Positions 1 through 12,442 of a stretch of DNA of 64,000 bases are shown here, in pieces. The stretch comes from Cavia porcellus (taxonomy: Eukaryota; Chordata; Mammalia; Rodentia; Caviidae). A model generated the notes under the pieces. That model ran no database searches. It was not told the origin of the DNA and saw nothing but the letters and a program-made list of their open reading frames with translations. Location of the stretch: contig NW_026947486.1 in NCBI RefSeq assembly GCF_034190915.1, positions 104,453,312 through 104,517,311 of the forward strand, read 5' to 3'. The number at the start of each line of letters is the position of its first letter. Positions within the stretch are counted from its first letter, which is position 1. The position numbers were made by a program, and so were the translations under genes.

Positions 1-640
1 TACCACTCATATACAAGGTGAGCTTTTCCATTATTCATACCAAGAGCTATGCCAAAGTGGACTAATTTAGTAATCACACAGCCTTGATCCTAGTATCATA
101 CAATTAATTCCAGCATCACATAGTCTAGATTCAGCCACCTCTGAAAATTCCCAATTCATGAGGTTTTGGGACCTCATAGCATAGACACATATGTTAACCA
201 ATGACTTAGATATCATGTTGCCTAGTCAATTTGACACATTTGATTTATCATCACATATGACAAGTGCTTTAAGTGTATGGTCTAGTGAATTTTCACTTAC
301 CGTAAAGTTACAAGAGCCAAGGATTTAGCTCAGTGATACAACATTGGCCTGGCAAGCACAAGGTCCTGAGTTGGATTCTCAGTACCAAAAACTAAAGATA
401 TTGTTGTCTGTGTCTTTCTAGAAAATGTGCAGTTTTCAGTTTTCATTTTAGTTTATGATCATATGATTTTGTAAATTATGCAATAGGGATCAACTTTCAG
501 TTTTTCTTTTTACATTTACCAAGTTATACTACCATTGTAAATTGGAAGCATGTAAGTTTTCCATCCAATTACTTGCTATGTTTGCCTAAGATTTGTTGCA
601 TATGTTTACATTTAATTCTGTCCTCTGTATTAAATTCCAT
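1..640. other. AT-rich non-coding sequence
   Basis: Apart from the ID SINE at 314-402 I see no gene, RNA or repeat that I can name in this stretch. Confidence 0.5.
314..402 (+). mobile_element. ID-type SINE (tRNA-derived)
   Basis: An RNA polymerase III A-box-like motif (tagctcagtg) is followed by the diagnostic ggcaagcacaaggtcctgag segment, a B-box-like gagttggattct and a short A-rich end. This is the rodent ID layout, derived from a tRNA. It is diverged and has no long A tail, so it is an old copy. Confidence 0.8.
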
Positions 641-1215
641 TTGTCTCTCTGTATGTCCTTACATTATCTTATTCTCTTTTACAATATAGCTATATAATAA
701 GGTTTGAAATTAGACACTTTAAGTTCTAAAGCTTTGTTATTTTTTTCCCAAAACTGTTCCAGATATTCTGTTTCCATAACAATTTTATCATTAATTCTTC
801 AAATTTTCTTTAAGTGAGAGTTTCACTGGAATTATATTGAATCAAAGGTTAATTTGGAGAAAATTAATATCTTTAATTTTTTTATTTTGAATCTATTTAT
901 TTAAGATTTCTTAGTTGAACAATATTTTATATTTTCCAATATAAATATCTTATCTTTAAAAAAATTCAAGCCTAAGTTTTTCGTACTATTACTAGTTGTA
1001 TTATATTTACATTTTCATTTCCAAGTGTTTTCTGGTAGTATATAGGAATTAGTTGATTTTTTCCATAGACTGAAACTTGGGTTAGTTACTACATTTTCTT
1101 ATTATCTACAGTGATTTTTATAGATTCTTCATATTGTTGTATAAAAATCATGTTATTTGGTCTGCAAATAAAGCAATTTATTAATACTATTATTATTGTC
1201 GATAGTGTTTTTTAT
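641..1215 (-). mobile_element. Old L1 fragment, antisense
   Basis: Read on the minus strand this resembles a degraded L1 ORF2. On the plus strand the recognisable antisense signatures are gttccagatattctg, a ggaattatattgaatcaaagg-like block and tctgcaaataaag. These match the conserved antisense pattern of old mammalian L1M/HAL1 copies. No open frame survives. Confidence 0.6.
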
Positions 1216-1864
1216 TTACCTCACTGCATGAGACAAAATGGATAATATGAGTTTTAAGGCATAGTACCAGAAGTCCCATTAGGACACTCTTCCAGTGTGT
1301 TGGTCAACAATAACCACAGTACCAACTTAAATTTAAGAGAATGGAAAGTTTACCCCATTATTTTACTTACTTAAGTACTTATATATACTTAAGTGGGTGT
1401 GAGGAACTATTATTTTGCAGAAAATTCACTACATTCAGTATAGGTTTATAGTAGATAACATTTATCTGATTAGGAAATTCTCTTAGATTGCTAGTCTACT
1501 GAGAAATTTTGGCATGTGGAAATATTGAGTTTTATCAAACTTTTATTACGTTTATTGAGATAATCATATAGTTTCGTTCCTTTTATTGTTAATGTCACAA
1601 ATTGCATTGTTTGATTATCAAATGTTAAAGCAACTAAGCAGCTTCCATTTATTAATTTGTATATATCAAGCATACTAATTCCTTTTAAAATTGTATTTGT
1701 ATTTTTAATTGATTCCAAATGTTTAAGAAGTAATGCAATATGTCAATACATGTGCACAATGTAGAATGAACAAACCATGGCCTTATTTTTCTTGGAAAAT
1801 AGGTGTCTCTCTATCTTATGAATAAGAAAATTGAGTTTCATTGTTCAAGTTATTTATAGTTTTT
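1216..1864. other. AT-rich non-coding sequence
   Basis: I see no recognisable gene or repeat. A 75-codon open frame here has no recognisable protein character. Confidence 0.5.
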
Positions 1865-2220
1865 TCCTCACCAAAACTCCTACCGAGGCCTAATTCCCCA
1901 GTGCAGTAATGTGGAGAGGTAACTGGGCCACAGGGACTTAACTGCCATGCAGGGATGAATGAGACTCTTGTGAGAGTGAGTTACTTATCTTGAGAGTGAG
2001 TTGTTACCAAGATAGGGACACCTTTTATTTGCTCTCTTGCCATGTGATCTCACCATGCACTTTCTTGTTTTTCTGCATTGCACTGAGACTCTCACTCGAA
2101 GTTGGACAGAAGCTAGATATGTACTCTTCAACTTTCAGATGCATCAGTCAGAAAACTTCTTTCTTCATAAATTGTCTGCCCTCAAGTATTCTATTATAGC
2201 AACAGAAAATGTACTAAGGT
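1865..2220 (+). mobile_element. MaLR-type LTR
   Basis: The 3' part carries the typical MaLR LTR end: a cataaattgtctgcc-like segment followed by attctattatagcaacagaaaatg. The middle carries diverged gagactcttgtgagagtgag sequence. It is probably an old solo LTR of the ERVL-MaLR class. Short open frames overlapping it are not genes. Confidence 0.65.
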
Positions 2221-3292
2221 ACCCACTGTCACTCAGCAAGTACCTCACAAATATAACATTAAAATATAGGTCAGCTAATACAAATTTAGCATCTTTTGTC
2301 TGTTTTCTGCTAGTGGAATACTTAAAAGGAGATGGAAAATCTCTTGTGGCCACTTTTACTGTACAGTTATTTGTAATCCTAACCTTTGAACTCTTAAAAT
2401 TCACATTATATATGTGAACCTAGTGCTGCTCACTTTAGCATTTGACAGTCCACATTTTTATCAAATGTTCAAGCTCAGAAGAAAAAGTGATACTGACTGA
2501 ATCTGAAAAATTTTAGATCCCTTTTCAGACTCAGTCATATTACAACGAATTACATAAATTTTTAAAGGAAAATTTACATTACAAAACAATCAAACCTAAA
2601 TTGTGTTACTGACTTCCAAATGTAATTAGATAAGTACTAACAATCAAAATAATGTATTATATTCCTATCAAATACAACAAATGGTCTTAGCTCTCATAAA
2701 AATATTGAAATATGGTGAAGAAATGACTCAAAAATTATAACTCTTTCTCTATGATTATATCATTTACAAACATACTCATGAAAATATTCCCATGTTGAAA
2801 AGTACTAGAGGCAAATGATACAGATTTTAGTTACTTTAAGAAAGTTAAGCTACCTGTATCCAATCAGAATTTCTTCCTGGCAAAAGACACATTTTTATAA
2901 TTCACAATTCAATAATCCTTTATCATGTAATTGTCACAAAATTGCTTCTCTATTCCATATTAACCTACATGTAAATAAGAAAGCTCTGAATATAAGTTTC
3001 TGTCGTGAATCAGGCTTTAAAACATTACTCAAGTGCCTTAAACTTGTTCATGTCCAAGAGCCATTAACTGCACAAAAGCCATCAGCTAAAATGTTTTCAT
3101 ATATGACATTTTTATAATGTTTTGAAATTGTATTGCCAAATAAAGTAATTAATCTAATATGAATAAATAACTTTGTATATCACAGATACCACTGATAGTA
3201 TAAGGTAAGGAACCCCAAGTATAGTCTTCTGCCCAAAAATATCTTTTCCAAATACTCCTCACAGTCTTTTATTGACTTGGATTAGCTATGTC
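2221..3292. other. AT-rich non-coding sequence
   Basis: No supported feature. A 100-codon open frame at 2815-3117 shows no domain and sits in low-complexity AT-rich DNA. Confidence 0.5.
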
Positions 3293-4600
3293 TTTTTTTA
3301 AAATTTTATTTAAGGAGAAAAAAGAAAAAAAAACAGAAAAAGGGTACAAGTTATACAGAATTTCAGAAAAAAAACAGTAGGAAATCACTAGTTAATTACA
3401 TATTGTCATCTTAGAAATAGTTGTTGAAGTTACAAAATTAAAGCATATAGAGGGGACTTTCAAACAGTGAGACTGCAAACAGTTTTGTTCAATAATCCAA
3501 CAAAACTCAGTAATATGGTTACCTATCTTATACACTTAAATATATATGCAGTTATATATTTTAGAGAACTTTCTTTTCCTTTCTTTTGTACAATGACAAT
3601 TACACTTTTTGGGTTTTATTACTCCCATAGTTCTTACTACTTTTTTTTTTTTGAAGAAAGTAAAACCAAATGTGACATACCAGGACAGAGTCAGTCAAAT
3701 CAAAAGGATGGACATAATACATAATGTAAGACCAAAATACAAGGTGATCAACAATGGTTACCATAATGCCTCTTGTTATCTTAAAAAGAATTGCCTATAT
3801 CATTAGGTATAGTAAAATTGAACAAAACAGTAAAGAATAAGACCAATAAAACCAAAACATTGGAAACATTAGAGGACTTCAAAAGAAGATAATAGTCAAC
3901 CAGAATGGGCATCACAATGGATCTTACTGTCTTCATAGTTGTTGCCTAGATTTTCAAACTTGGTACTATCTAGCATAACAGAATAGAGGAAAATCAGTCA
4001 AAACAAGATAGTGAGAGCAATACAGAGTTTCAAATCAAGTTAATAGGAAATCAAAGTGGGTTACTATAATATATCCTGCTATTTTTTATTCATTTTTCCT
4101 TAATTAAAAGGATAAAAATGAAAAAGTAGATAATAAAAAGGAGATTGAGATAAAAAAGAGGGCATAAAAACAAAACAGTGCAGGTCAAAACATAGCCATT
4201 TAAGCAAAATAGTGTGTCACCACAAGATAATCCTGACATAATAGTAGTTACCATAGTGTCTCTTCCCTTAAAATCTTTGGGTATAACTTCGTATACTGTA
4301 GCATCAAAAATATCAAGACAATGTAAAACCATTCAAGAGAATGACAGTATTACAGGGTATTTAGAATCAACTAACAGAAAATGAACAATGGTTTCTGTAT
4401 AATCTCCTTGTCTATAAAAGTTTTTGTTTATATTATCACATATAATAAAATCCAATAAGATACAACACGTAAAAAACGATGGAGACAGAATGAACAGCCT
4501 CAGGTTCAACACATTAATCAATGATAAACTAAATAGTAATAAGTAAAACATGCACAGCATTCCATATTTTGAAAACTCCAATTATACTTTGGGATATCAT
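3293..4600 (-). mobile_element. Putative L1 3' end with tandem A-rich units, minus strand
   Basis: The block begins with an oligo-T/A-rich edge, as expected of a poly(A) tail read in reverse. It continues through diverged units of about 150 bp recognisable by aacaaaacag, gacttcaaa, aagataatag and ggttaccataatg motifs. A collinear, clearly homologous copy lies in the opposite orientation at 6425-7390. Partial copies occur at 22766-22950 and 24583-25020. In the 24583-25952 copy the units sit downstream of L1 ORF2-like sequence, so I interpret this as a 5'-truncated L1 3' UTR. The right edge is approximate. Confidence 0.55.
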
Positions 4601-5754
4601 TTTCCTTTCAAACAGGGCCATGTATAAGCATCACACCAGTCTCCACTGCATCCTAGCCACTCTAGTGTGCTATTAAAACTTGAAAAATGTTCAATTACTA
4701 GTGATGTAAGGCATCTCCTCAGATGGCCTTAGACGTTCTCAGTGGAGTAATATTTCCATTATTCTGAGGAATAATAACCATAGTGGTTTGGCCCATTAGT
4801 TTAAGTATTAGCAGTGACTAGCTACAAACAATGACATTGTTTTAAGTCTTTTGGGTATAAAGCATAAGGTTTCTAAACTTCTTTCATAGATTAAAGCAAG
4901 TTCCAGCAAATATTTTATCAAAGTCAATTTAACAGAACTTTCTAAGACATATAGGTTCTTTCTCCTTCCTTTCTCTTGTTTCCCCATTTTGAGAGAAAGA
5001 TTAGGAAGTCATTTGTGGAAATGTAAATGTCTAGGAAGACTTCAGGTACTTATTTTCTCTTTAGGGAGATTCTTATTTTAACAGGAAAATAGTCTTTGTA
5101 AGCAAAAAAAAAAAAAAAAAAAGATTTAAAGCTACAATGGCATTACAAGAAATTTGATCATGAAATTACAGAGGCAGACAATTCCAAATTTACAGCAGAC
5201 TGGAGAACCAGTGGGGCCCATGGTAGAATTCCAGTCCAGAAGAGGACTGTTGGAGTATTTCCTCTTGCTCAGGTAAGTCAGTATTTTTGTTCTGTTCAGG
5301 CCCTCAGCTGATGAAATAAAGATGGTCAACCTTATGGAGGCAATCCACTTTCCACCGAATTACACAACGTCAATGTCAATCTTATCCTACAACATTTTTG
5401 ACACACAAAAAAATTTCCATTCTTACCACCTTGAATAACTGTAGTTAAGACAATAGTTTTGATTATGCTTTATGTGAACAGTTTTGGTGATAATATTTGA
5501 TTATCTTTTGTTTGCAGTTATACAAACTAAAGAGAGTCACATATATATCCCCATAATTGAAAGGTTGTTTTCATCTATCCATGTGTAGATATGATAAATA
5601 ATTTGTTAGGATGATTGACCATTTCCAAGTCAATAAATGTAGATAGTGAATCCTCGTTGTGTGGTATGAGTTGCAGACAAAATAGAAAATGACTGAGGCA
5701 GAGAGCTTATTTATATTCAAGTGTGGAATAGTACAAACTTTAAAATGACCATAA
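4601..5754. other. Non-coding sequence with an A tract
   Basis: A 19-base A run lies at 5105-5123. It could be the remnant tail of an unidentified retrocopy. Nothing else is recognisable. Confidence 0.45.
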
Positions 5755-5925
5755 AGACCCAAGCATAGTAGCTCATACCTGTGATTCCAGCTCTCTAGGA
5801 ATCTGAGGCAGGAGAATTGTAAACTTTGGCCCATCCTAGGCAAGTCAGCAATTAGCAAGACAATGTCTCAGAATAAAAATAAAAACTGGATTAAAGATTT
5901 CAATTCTAAGTACCAAAAAAAGACC
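5755..5925 (+). mobile_element. B1-dID dimeric SINE
   Basis: The left part is 7SL-derived B1/Alu-like: agctcatacctgtgattcc, then ctgaggcaggagaattg, then a diverged cctaggcaa segment. It is followed by an ID-like right part ending in ttcaattctaagtaccaaaaa. The B1 plus ID order marks a dimeric SINE reported in squirrel-related and some other non-murid rodents. The copy is diverged. Confidence 0.75.
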
Positions 5926-6059
5926 ATAAAACAATACAGAATGATGATACTATCATAAAAGAAATAGTCACACTATTTGAGGACTTAGAATAGGAAATTT
6001 ATCATATCATTGAGATAATTTATGTGCTTATTTTACTTTTAACAAATAATTATTAATTT

Positions 6060-6330
6060 CTACAATAGATCAAGGTCTCTTATAGATTCTGGAGATAAAA
6101 CAGCAATAAAAGTCCCTGTAATCATGGAATTCTTTTTTCTAGTGGGAGAAATACACACTAAATATTAAAACAAATAAACGGAGCTTTGGATGATGGGGAG
6201 AAAGCCAGACTTTCCTAAGAAGTAGCATCTAAACTGACACCTGAATGAAAGGAGGAAATTATCCCTGTTTAGGAATACGTTTAAGGGAAGTTTATTCTAG
6301 TCATCAAGAGTAACAAATAAGGCTGCTGAA
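6060..6330 (+). repeat. Ancient mammal-wide interspersed repeat, family uncertain
   Basis: The segment contains the order 'ggagataaaacagcaataaaagtccctg', 'catggaattctt..tagtgggag', 'aataaataaacggag' and 'ctgacacctgaatgaaagga' (motifs abbreviated). This pattern recurs in old mammalian interspersed repeats. I cannot name the family with confidence. Confidence 0.45.
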
Positions 6331-6424
6331 TGTGAAATGGGTTAGGGGGGTCGAGAAAAATTGTCTTGAGGGGTGATATTTGCAAAAGAATTTATAGAAG
6401 TGTACGAAATTATACTCAAATATT

Positions 6425-7390
6425 TGTAGGAAAGAGACACTATGGTAACTATTATTAAGTCGGGTTATCTTGTGGTGAAGCACTAGGTTGCTGAAATTGT
6501 TATGCTTTGACCTGTACTGTTATGTTGTTATGTCCTCTTTTATCTTAATCTCTACCTGTTTTTAAACAAAAATTTTATTTATTTATTATTATTTTTTTAA
6601 TTAAGGGAAAAATCAAAAAAAGTTAGCAGGATATATTATAGTAACATTTTGATTTCCTACTAAATTGATTTGAAGCCCTGTATTGTTCCCACCATCTTGT
6701 TTTGACTGATTTTACTCTATTCTGTTCTATTTGATAGTATCAGGTTTGAGGGTATACGGAACTACTTCGAAGGCAATAAGATTCACTACGATGCCCATTC
6801 TGGTTTGACTATTATCTTCTTTTGAAGTCCTGTAATGTTTCCAATGTTTAGGTTTCATTGATCTTGTTCTGTATTGTTTTGTTCAATTTTATTATACCTA
6901 ATGTTATAGGCAATTCTTTTTAAGGTAGCAAGAGGCATTATGGTAACCATTGTTGATTACCTTGTATTCTGTTTTTACATCATGGACTATGTCCATCATT
7001 TGTTTTGACTGACTCCTTTGTTTTGTCATATTTGGTTTTATTCTCTTCCAAAAAAGTAATAGAAACTATGGGAGTAATAAAACCCAAAATGTGTAAATGT
7101 TGTTGTAAAAAAGAGAGGAAAAAGTGCTCTAAAGAATACAACTGCAAGTGTGTTTAGGTGTGTTAAGATAGATGATCATATTACGAAGTTTTTGTTGGAT
7201 CATTAAAGCAAAAGTTTTTGCAGTCTCACTGTTTGAATGTCCACTTTGTATGCTTTAATCCTGTAATTTGAACAACTATTTCTAAGATGACAATACGTAA
7301 TCTATTAACTAGTGACTTCTTACTGTTTTTTTTTTTGAAATTTTGTATTACTTGTACCATTATACTGTTTTTTCTCCTTTAAAAAAAAGA
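6425..7390 (+). mobile_element. Putative L1 3' end with tandem units, plus strand
   Basis: Its reverse complement aligns end to end with 3293-4275. Shared blocks include tggttaccataatgcctctt, aaaagaattgcctata, gacttcaaaagaagataata and the terminal gtgagactgcaaa / taatatatcctgct segments. It ends in a T-rich stretch followed by tctcctttaaaaaaaa, as expected of the 3' tail of a plus-strand retrocopy. It is interpreted as a 5'-truncated L1 3' UTR, and a GA-rich simple tract follows at 7391-7435. Confidence 0.55.
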
Positions 7391-7479
7391 CGAGAGAGAG
7401 AGACTGAGAGACAGAGAACAACAGAGAAAGAGAAAGACTATTTTAGAAACATAAATTTTTCTGTGGAGAGTATTAGTTA

Positions 7480-7805
7480 CAGATGTTCCTGACTTTCTGT
7501 GGTTTGACTTACAATTTTACAATGGTGTGGAAGTACTACAGATTAAATTGAAAAAAAATATTTTGAATTTTGATTTTTTTCCTTGGCCAACAATGTGTAA
7601 CAAAACCATCCCTCATAATGCTGGGTAGCAGAGGTAATGAGCCAAACACCCCAGTAAATCATGTTGAGGGAAGCAACCAGTGCTCCACAATGAACTGTAT
7701 TACTAGGCGAAGATGTTGAGATGCATGTGTGAGTTAAATGTGTTTTGGACTTAAGGTAGTTTTAATTTATGATGGGCCTTTCAGGACATAAATCTAGTGA
7801 AACTT
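7480..7805 (-). mobile_element. Tigger/MER2-like DNA transposon remnant
   Basis: One end reads cctgactttctgtggtttgacttac and the other ggacttaaggtagttttaatttatgatggg. These resemble the inverted termini of TcMar-Tigger (MER2-type) elements, which carry paired 'gacttac..atggt' motifs. It is non-autonomous, diverged and without a transposase frame. Confidence 0.6.
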
Positions 7806-9194
7806 AAGAAGCCGCTTTCAATGCATTTATATGGTCTTATAATATTAATTTGATTCAAATGAGTCCAAATATACATGACATTTGTGTTTTATTTCTTTAG
7901 TTTGTACAATGAGCAATTTAAGACATTATGAAACATCTGCCTGTATTTTAGCTTCATCTATTTGAAACTGGAATAAGAGGAAGGAAGTGGGCAGGGGGTG
8001 CTTCAAAACAGCCATAAGGCAGTGGAAAATACACTTTCCAAGAAGATTTTCCTGTAATTTCACAGTGAGAGGTGTGGAAATTAAATAGCTATTTTCTATG
8101 CCTCACAAGAATGTTACGTCAATATGTCATTCACATAAAAGTGAAAATAATTTTGAGCATATAACTGAATATTTTATTCGTGTACCCATGCAACCAAAGG
8201 TAATCAGGAAGAAAATTAAAATCTGTCTCATTTAAGCAGTTCCTAATACTTTCTCCCTGATGCTTTTGTCCCCAGCAAGAGAGCTATAACCATATAACTC
8301 AGAGTCCTTAGTCATAGATACTAGATAAACACAAATGGATATATCCTGGGTTGCTAGATAACTTAGAGAATGCCTCAGAGGAAAGGAGGCTTCAGCATTG
8401 GTATTACACAGCCAGTGAAATGAAATTCTCAACTAAATCATGGGTCCACTCTACCATCCCTGTCTACTACTCAACATCTATGATTTTATACTACAAAGAA
8501 TATAAGCTCTGCCGTAGTTTTCCAAGAATACTCCAACTATTTACTCATAATTTAGTTCCAGAAGCCTAATAGCTGGCTTGTCTCAGATTTTGAGCTGCTT
8601 CCTCATCTGGAGGGGTGAAGCTAGAAGATTCCAAGTTTGACCTCAGCCTGGACAATCTAGCAACTTAACAAGACCTTGAATGTGCTTAAAGTGTCATGAG
8701 CACTGCAAAAATTTGACACAAAAACATGATATGAGCACGTGTTGTTGAATAAATGGCACTAACAAACTTGTGCAATGTAAGGTTACCATAAAGCCTCAGT
8801 TTGTAAAAATTGCCATAGCTCTGAAGTGCAACAAAAGAAGGTGTGCCTGTACTAGTGGTTGGATAAGCGTGTCAATTATGGTCTTTCTTAATTCATTTAT
8901 ATAAATAATTAATATATCAAGGAAGATGATAGAGACTCAGAAGAGTTGCATTAACATTGATCTAATGATCAGGACAAAGATTATTTAGCCAAACATAGAT
9001 CAGCACAATTGTCTGGTTCCAATCTATTCATATTATGTGTAGGGTAATAGGGAAGGTTTTGTAAAGTGCCACATAGAAATCAAGTTTCAATGTTTTCAAC
9101 AAATGCTCTTTTCCTACCAAGATGATACACCAACATAATTAATTTTAGAGGTCTCCCCCATAACAAGTCTGTTTCCTAAGTTTGCTATTTTATG
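7806..9194. other. Non-coding sequence with one degenerate B1-like piece
   Basis: At about 8600-8695 the string gattccaagtttgacctcagcctggacaatctagcaac (split here only in description) resembles the right half of a B1/Alu-like SINE on the plus strand. The remainder has no recognisable feature. Confidence 0.4.
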
Positions 9195-9575
9195 GTTTAC
9201 ATCTAAATGGTCCCAAGATCCTCATGCACTCAAGGCAGGGCTTTTGGAAAGTGTCTAGGTTATGGAGAGTGATTAGATTGTGATACATACCTGACTTGCT
9301 GTTAGGAGGTGGGATCTGACCAGAAGAGGCAAGTCATGGTGGAAGTGACCAGGAAGGGTATGTCTCATCTCCAAGCTCCTCCTTTCACACTATGTCTCTG
9401 CTTCTTGTCCACCATGCCCTTAGTAGCTCTCCTCATGCTCCTCTGTCCTTCTGCCATGTCTTCTTGTTTTGGAGCTAGCCAACTATGGACTGAAGCAGCA
9501 ACCAAAATAAACCTCTCCTTCCTTAATTCATGAGTGTCAGGTATTTTGTTCCAGTGAGAACATGACTAAATCTCC
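9195..9575 (+). mobile_element. MaLR-type LTR
   Basis: A gttaggaggtgggatctgacc block, ctgccatgtcttctt, aaaataaacctctcctt and the terminal gtcaggtattttgttccagtgagaacatgactaa follow the order of MST/MLT-type MaLR LTRs. The aataaa inside 'aaaataaacctc' corresponds to the LTR polyadenylation signal. A 74-codon frame within it is not a gene. Confidence 0.75.
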
Positions 9576-12406
9576 TTATATTTGAAAAAAGTCCTTTCTC
9601 CTTCAGGTCATCTAGGATACACAAATTGTATACATTCAAATCCCTCTCCTCATGATCACATAAGCACTAATTACGTTGTGTACTCTTCATTATAATGTCC
9701 TGGTACTCTTGTCATGTACCCTAATACATGCTCTTGTCACTTCAGATATGGACCACTGCAAAAAATTTATATAATAACAGTATGAAGAATAGTTTCCTTT
9801 TATGCCTGTCACTCCCATCAAAAATGAATTCACTCTTTCCTCTGTACATATTTATTAGACATTTTTGAAGGCCATTTCTTGTCTTTTCCAATGTGTTTAT
9901 AAATAATTGGAAAGCAAAACTATAGTATCAACCTCCATAATCATTTTCCACACAGATATTGCACAAATAGTTTTTAGTTGGAGCTAACTAGATCTTGTCT
10001 GCATCAAATCAATTAAATTATTAAAGATAGAATATTTTTGTAGAACTTATGTGAAGATGAATATATACTTTTTGTGAACCAAGAACAGCAAACCACATTG
10101 AATTCATCTCCGTGTTCCTGTGGTGAAATGTTAAGAATGTGTCATTTAAGACTCTTCCAGAGTCGTAGGCTGCTACTCCACATAGAAATCTATTGACAGG
10201 CAAAATGCCCAAGTTCACTGCTTCATTTGCAGTGTTAGACTGAATCAGATTTGGCAGGAAAATCCATCTAGAGACCTCTCCAGAGACTCATTAAAACCAG
10301 GTAATGCTGAAGCATAGCAAAATTGTTTCCTTTTGGACCATGGTACTGACTTGATGTATAGAAAATAAAATGATTAAGTAGATTCTTGTAAGGAGATACA
10401 TCTAACCAGGCAGTTCCTAAAAAACTATCAAGATGTATACAGTAGACCTAACTTCGTTGAACCATGTGACCTAAACACAAGTGACAAGAAAAAGATGACT
10501 TAATACCATACCATATATAGGCTAATGTAGTGAAAAAATTACAAACTTTGAAGTCATAGTGCGTAAACATGCCTTATTTGTATGACATGGGAATAGGCAC
10601 TCTATGAGAGAACAATTTACCGATGGGAGCACGGTTCATTGATTCCCAATCCTGCATATGAAACATGATTATCTCAAGTCTCAAAGAGATTAAAATGTTT
10701 TGCCTGTCACTAAAATAATTCATTGCCATTTAGAGCATTTGGTGAATAAAAAGGAAAATTAAATTCACCTGGGATCCTATCACTCAGCTATAGCTTACTC
10801 ATGTTACCATTTCATTAGTTTTCTTCACTTTTAACAGCATTGATGCTGCTGCCTTATTAACATCCATGTATTGACTCTTATTAACTTTGATATTTTGTTG
10901 ATTTTTTTCAGTGCCCTACTAGAGAAAGTCATGAATATATGCGTTGTCAAGATCCCTGCCTGCTGGATGCTTATTTCAGCAATTTTGCTAGCTGTTTGTG
11001 AAACTGCTTTCTTGAGGTCTTCATTGAAAGCATGATAACCTCTAATGAAATGTGAAGCACTTTTGCTGATGTCAACCAGTGTCAAATAGAACCCTTACAG
11101 AGAAAACTGAGACTTACTTTTTGGGAACCTCTGTGTTAGACAACACGAGCCACTGTGAAGACCATCTGGCAATCGGATTTGAATTCTCATTCAGTCTCTG
11201 CTACTAAATTACCATTAACATTATTTTCTTGCCTATATATGGATAGAGGTAGGTGGTTAGGAAAGGGAAAATATTTTAAATGATCTAAATATTCACAAGG
11301 AACCTATGCTGGTCTAAACAAAAGATACCAGTGACCAATGTGTGGCACATTGGGTATAGAAGGATTGAAGTTTCTCCAGTTCAGAAATCTTAAGCAGTTA
11401 TAACCACAGCATTTAGTTAACTAGGGATGTGGGAAAGATTAAAGGAAAGAATGTTTTGTCAACCCTTCTAAAATGCTCTTCAATGGAAAAAATGCACAAT
11501 AAAATGATATATTTTGCAACTACAGATCATTGAAAATACCATTAAGTAATGTGAAAACCCTAATTTCATGATGGAGAAGTCTTTATTCTCTATTGTGTCC
11601 TTTCCATCATAATATTTCTCTTTTACCATTTTAAAAAATTAATTACATTGTTATAGCAGTGGAATGATTATAGGGGCAAGGTAAATGCTAAGGAAAGTAC
11701 CACACCAGGCAGTTCATTATACTATGCTGTAGAAATGCATTCTCAGGCACCCGGTTCACACTCTTCATAAAGTAGTCAGGGTCAACCTTTCCTAAATTGC
11801 ATTTCCTATTATTTTTTTTAAATAGAATATGTATCAGAACATTTGTATACATGTATTAGTAAATTTCACTTATGAGACAGCTTTTTTTTTGTATTTCTGG
11901 CTCAGTTTTAGTGGCTCAAGTTTGAAAAATCACATTAACATTGTGACTCTTCAAGACCTTACAAGTTAGATTATGAATGATGGAAAAGAGCAGCACTCTG
12001 ACAAGATCTCACAGTGATAAAGTGCCATGTCCAAAGGCAGGTGAAAATCTACAGCTCTCAAATCTGCCATGAAATCTCTTTTCAATACTGACCACAGCCA
12101 CATTTCTGGAATAAGGGAAAGAAGCTCTAATTTCCTACCACTTATTTCTTTCTCCTGCATTCTTCCTATATTGGCCTTAATCAGATCTGGTGATTTGTCT
12201 CTATTCAAATTGTTTCTTGTTTCTTGTCAACCATTGAGAGGACAGTCAGGAAATCTTTGAAGGTGGATGAAGGCAAGGAAATTCTGGGGGCAACAAGAAA
12301 ATTTTCCCTATCAAGTGCACTGCCCTGTCATTCTGTCACCAATCATGGGAAGCTGGGAAGAGAGACTGCATTTCAGAGGAAGGGAGGCATGCAGACTGAG
12401 ACACAT
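9576..12406. other. Non-coding sequence
   Basis: About 2.8 kb of AT-rich sequence in which I recognise no gene, RNA or repeat family. Confidence 0.5.
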
Positions 12407-12442
12407 CGCGCGCGCGCGCGCGCGCGCGTTTGTGTGTGTGTT
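12407..12442. repeat. (CG)11 microsatellite followed by (TG)n
   Basis: Eleven uninterrupted CG dinucleotides (12407-12428) run into tttgtgtgtgtgtt. Pure CG dinucleotide repeats are rare in mammalian DNA because methylated CpG decays. Alternating CG and TG tracts are also the classic Z-DNA-forming sequences. Confidence 0.95.

Noticed and set aside
2037..2417. Open frame of 126 codons on the plus strand
   Set aside because: It starts inside a MaLR LTR and runs into unique AT-rich DNA. No recognisable domain.
3293..7390. CRISPR-like or virus-like origin of the inverted repeat block
   Set aside because: The repeats are diverged A-rich units attached to L1-type tails in mammalian DNA. There are no short identical repeats with unique spacers.
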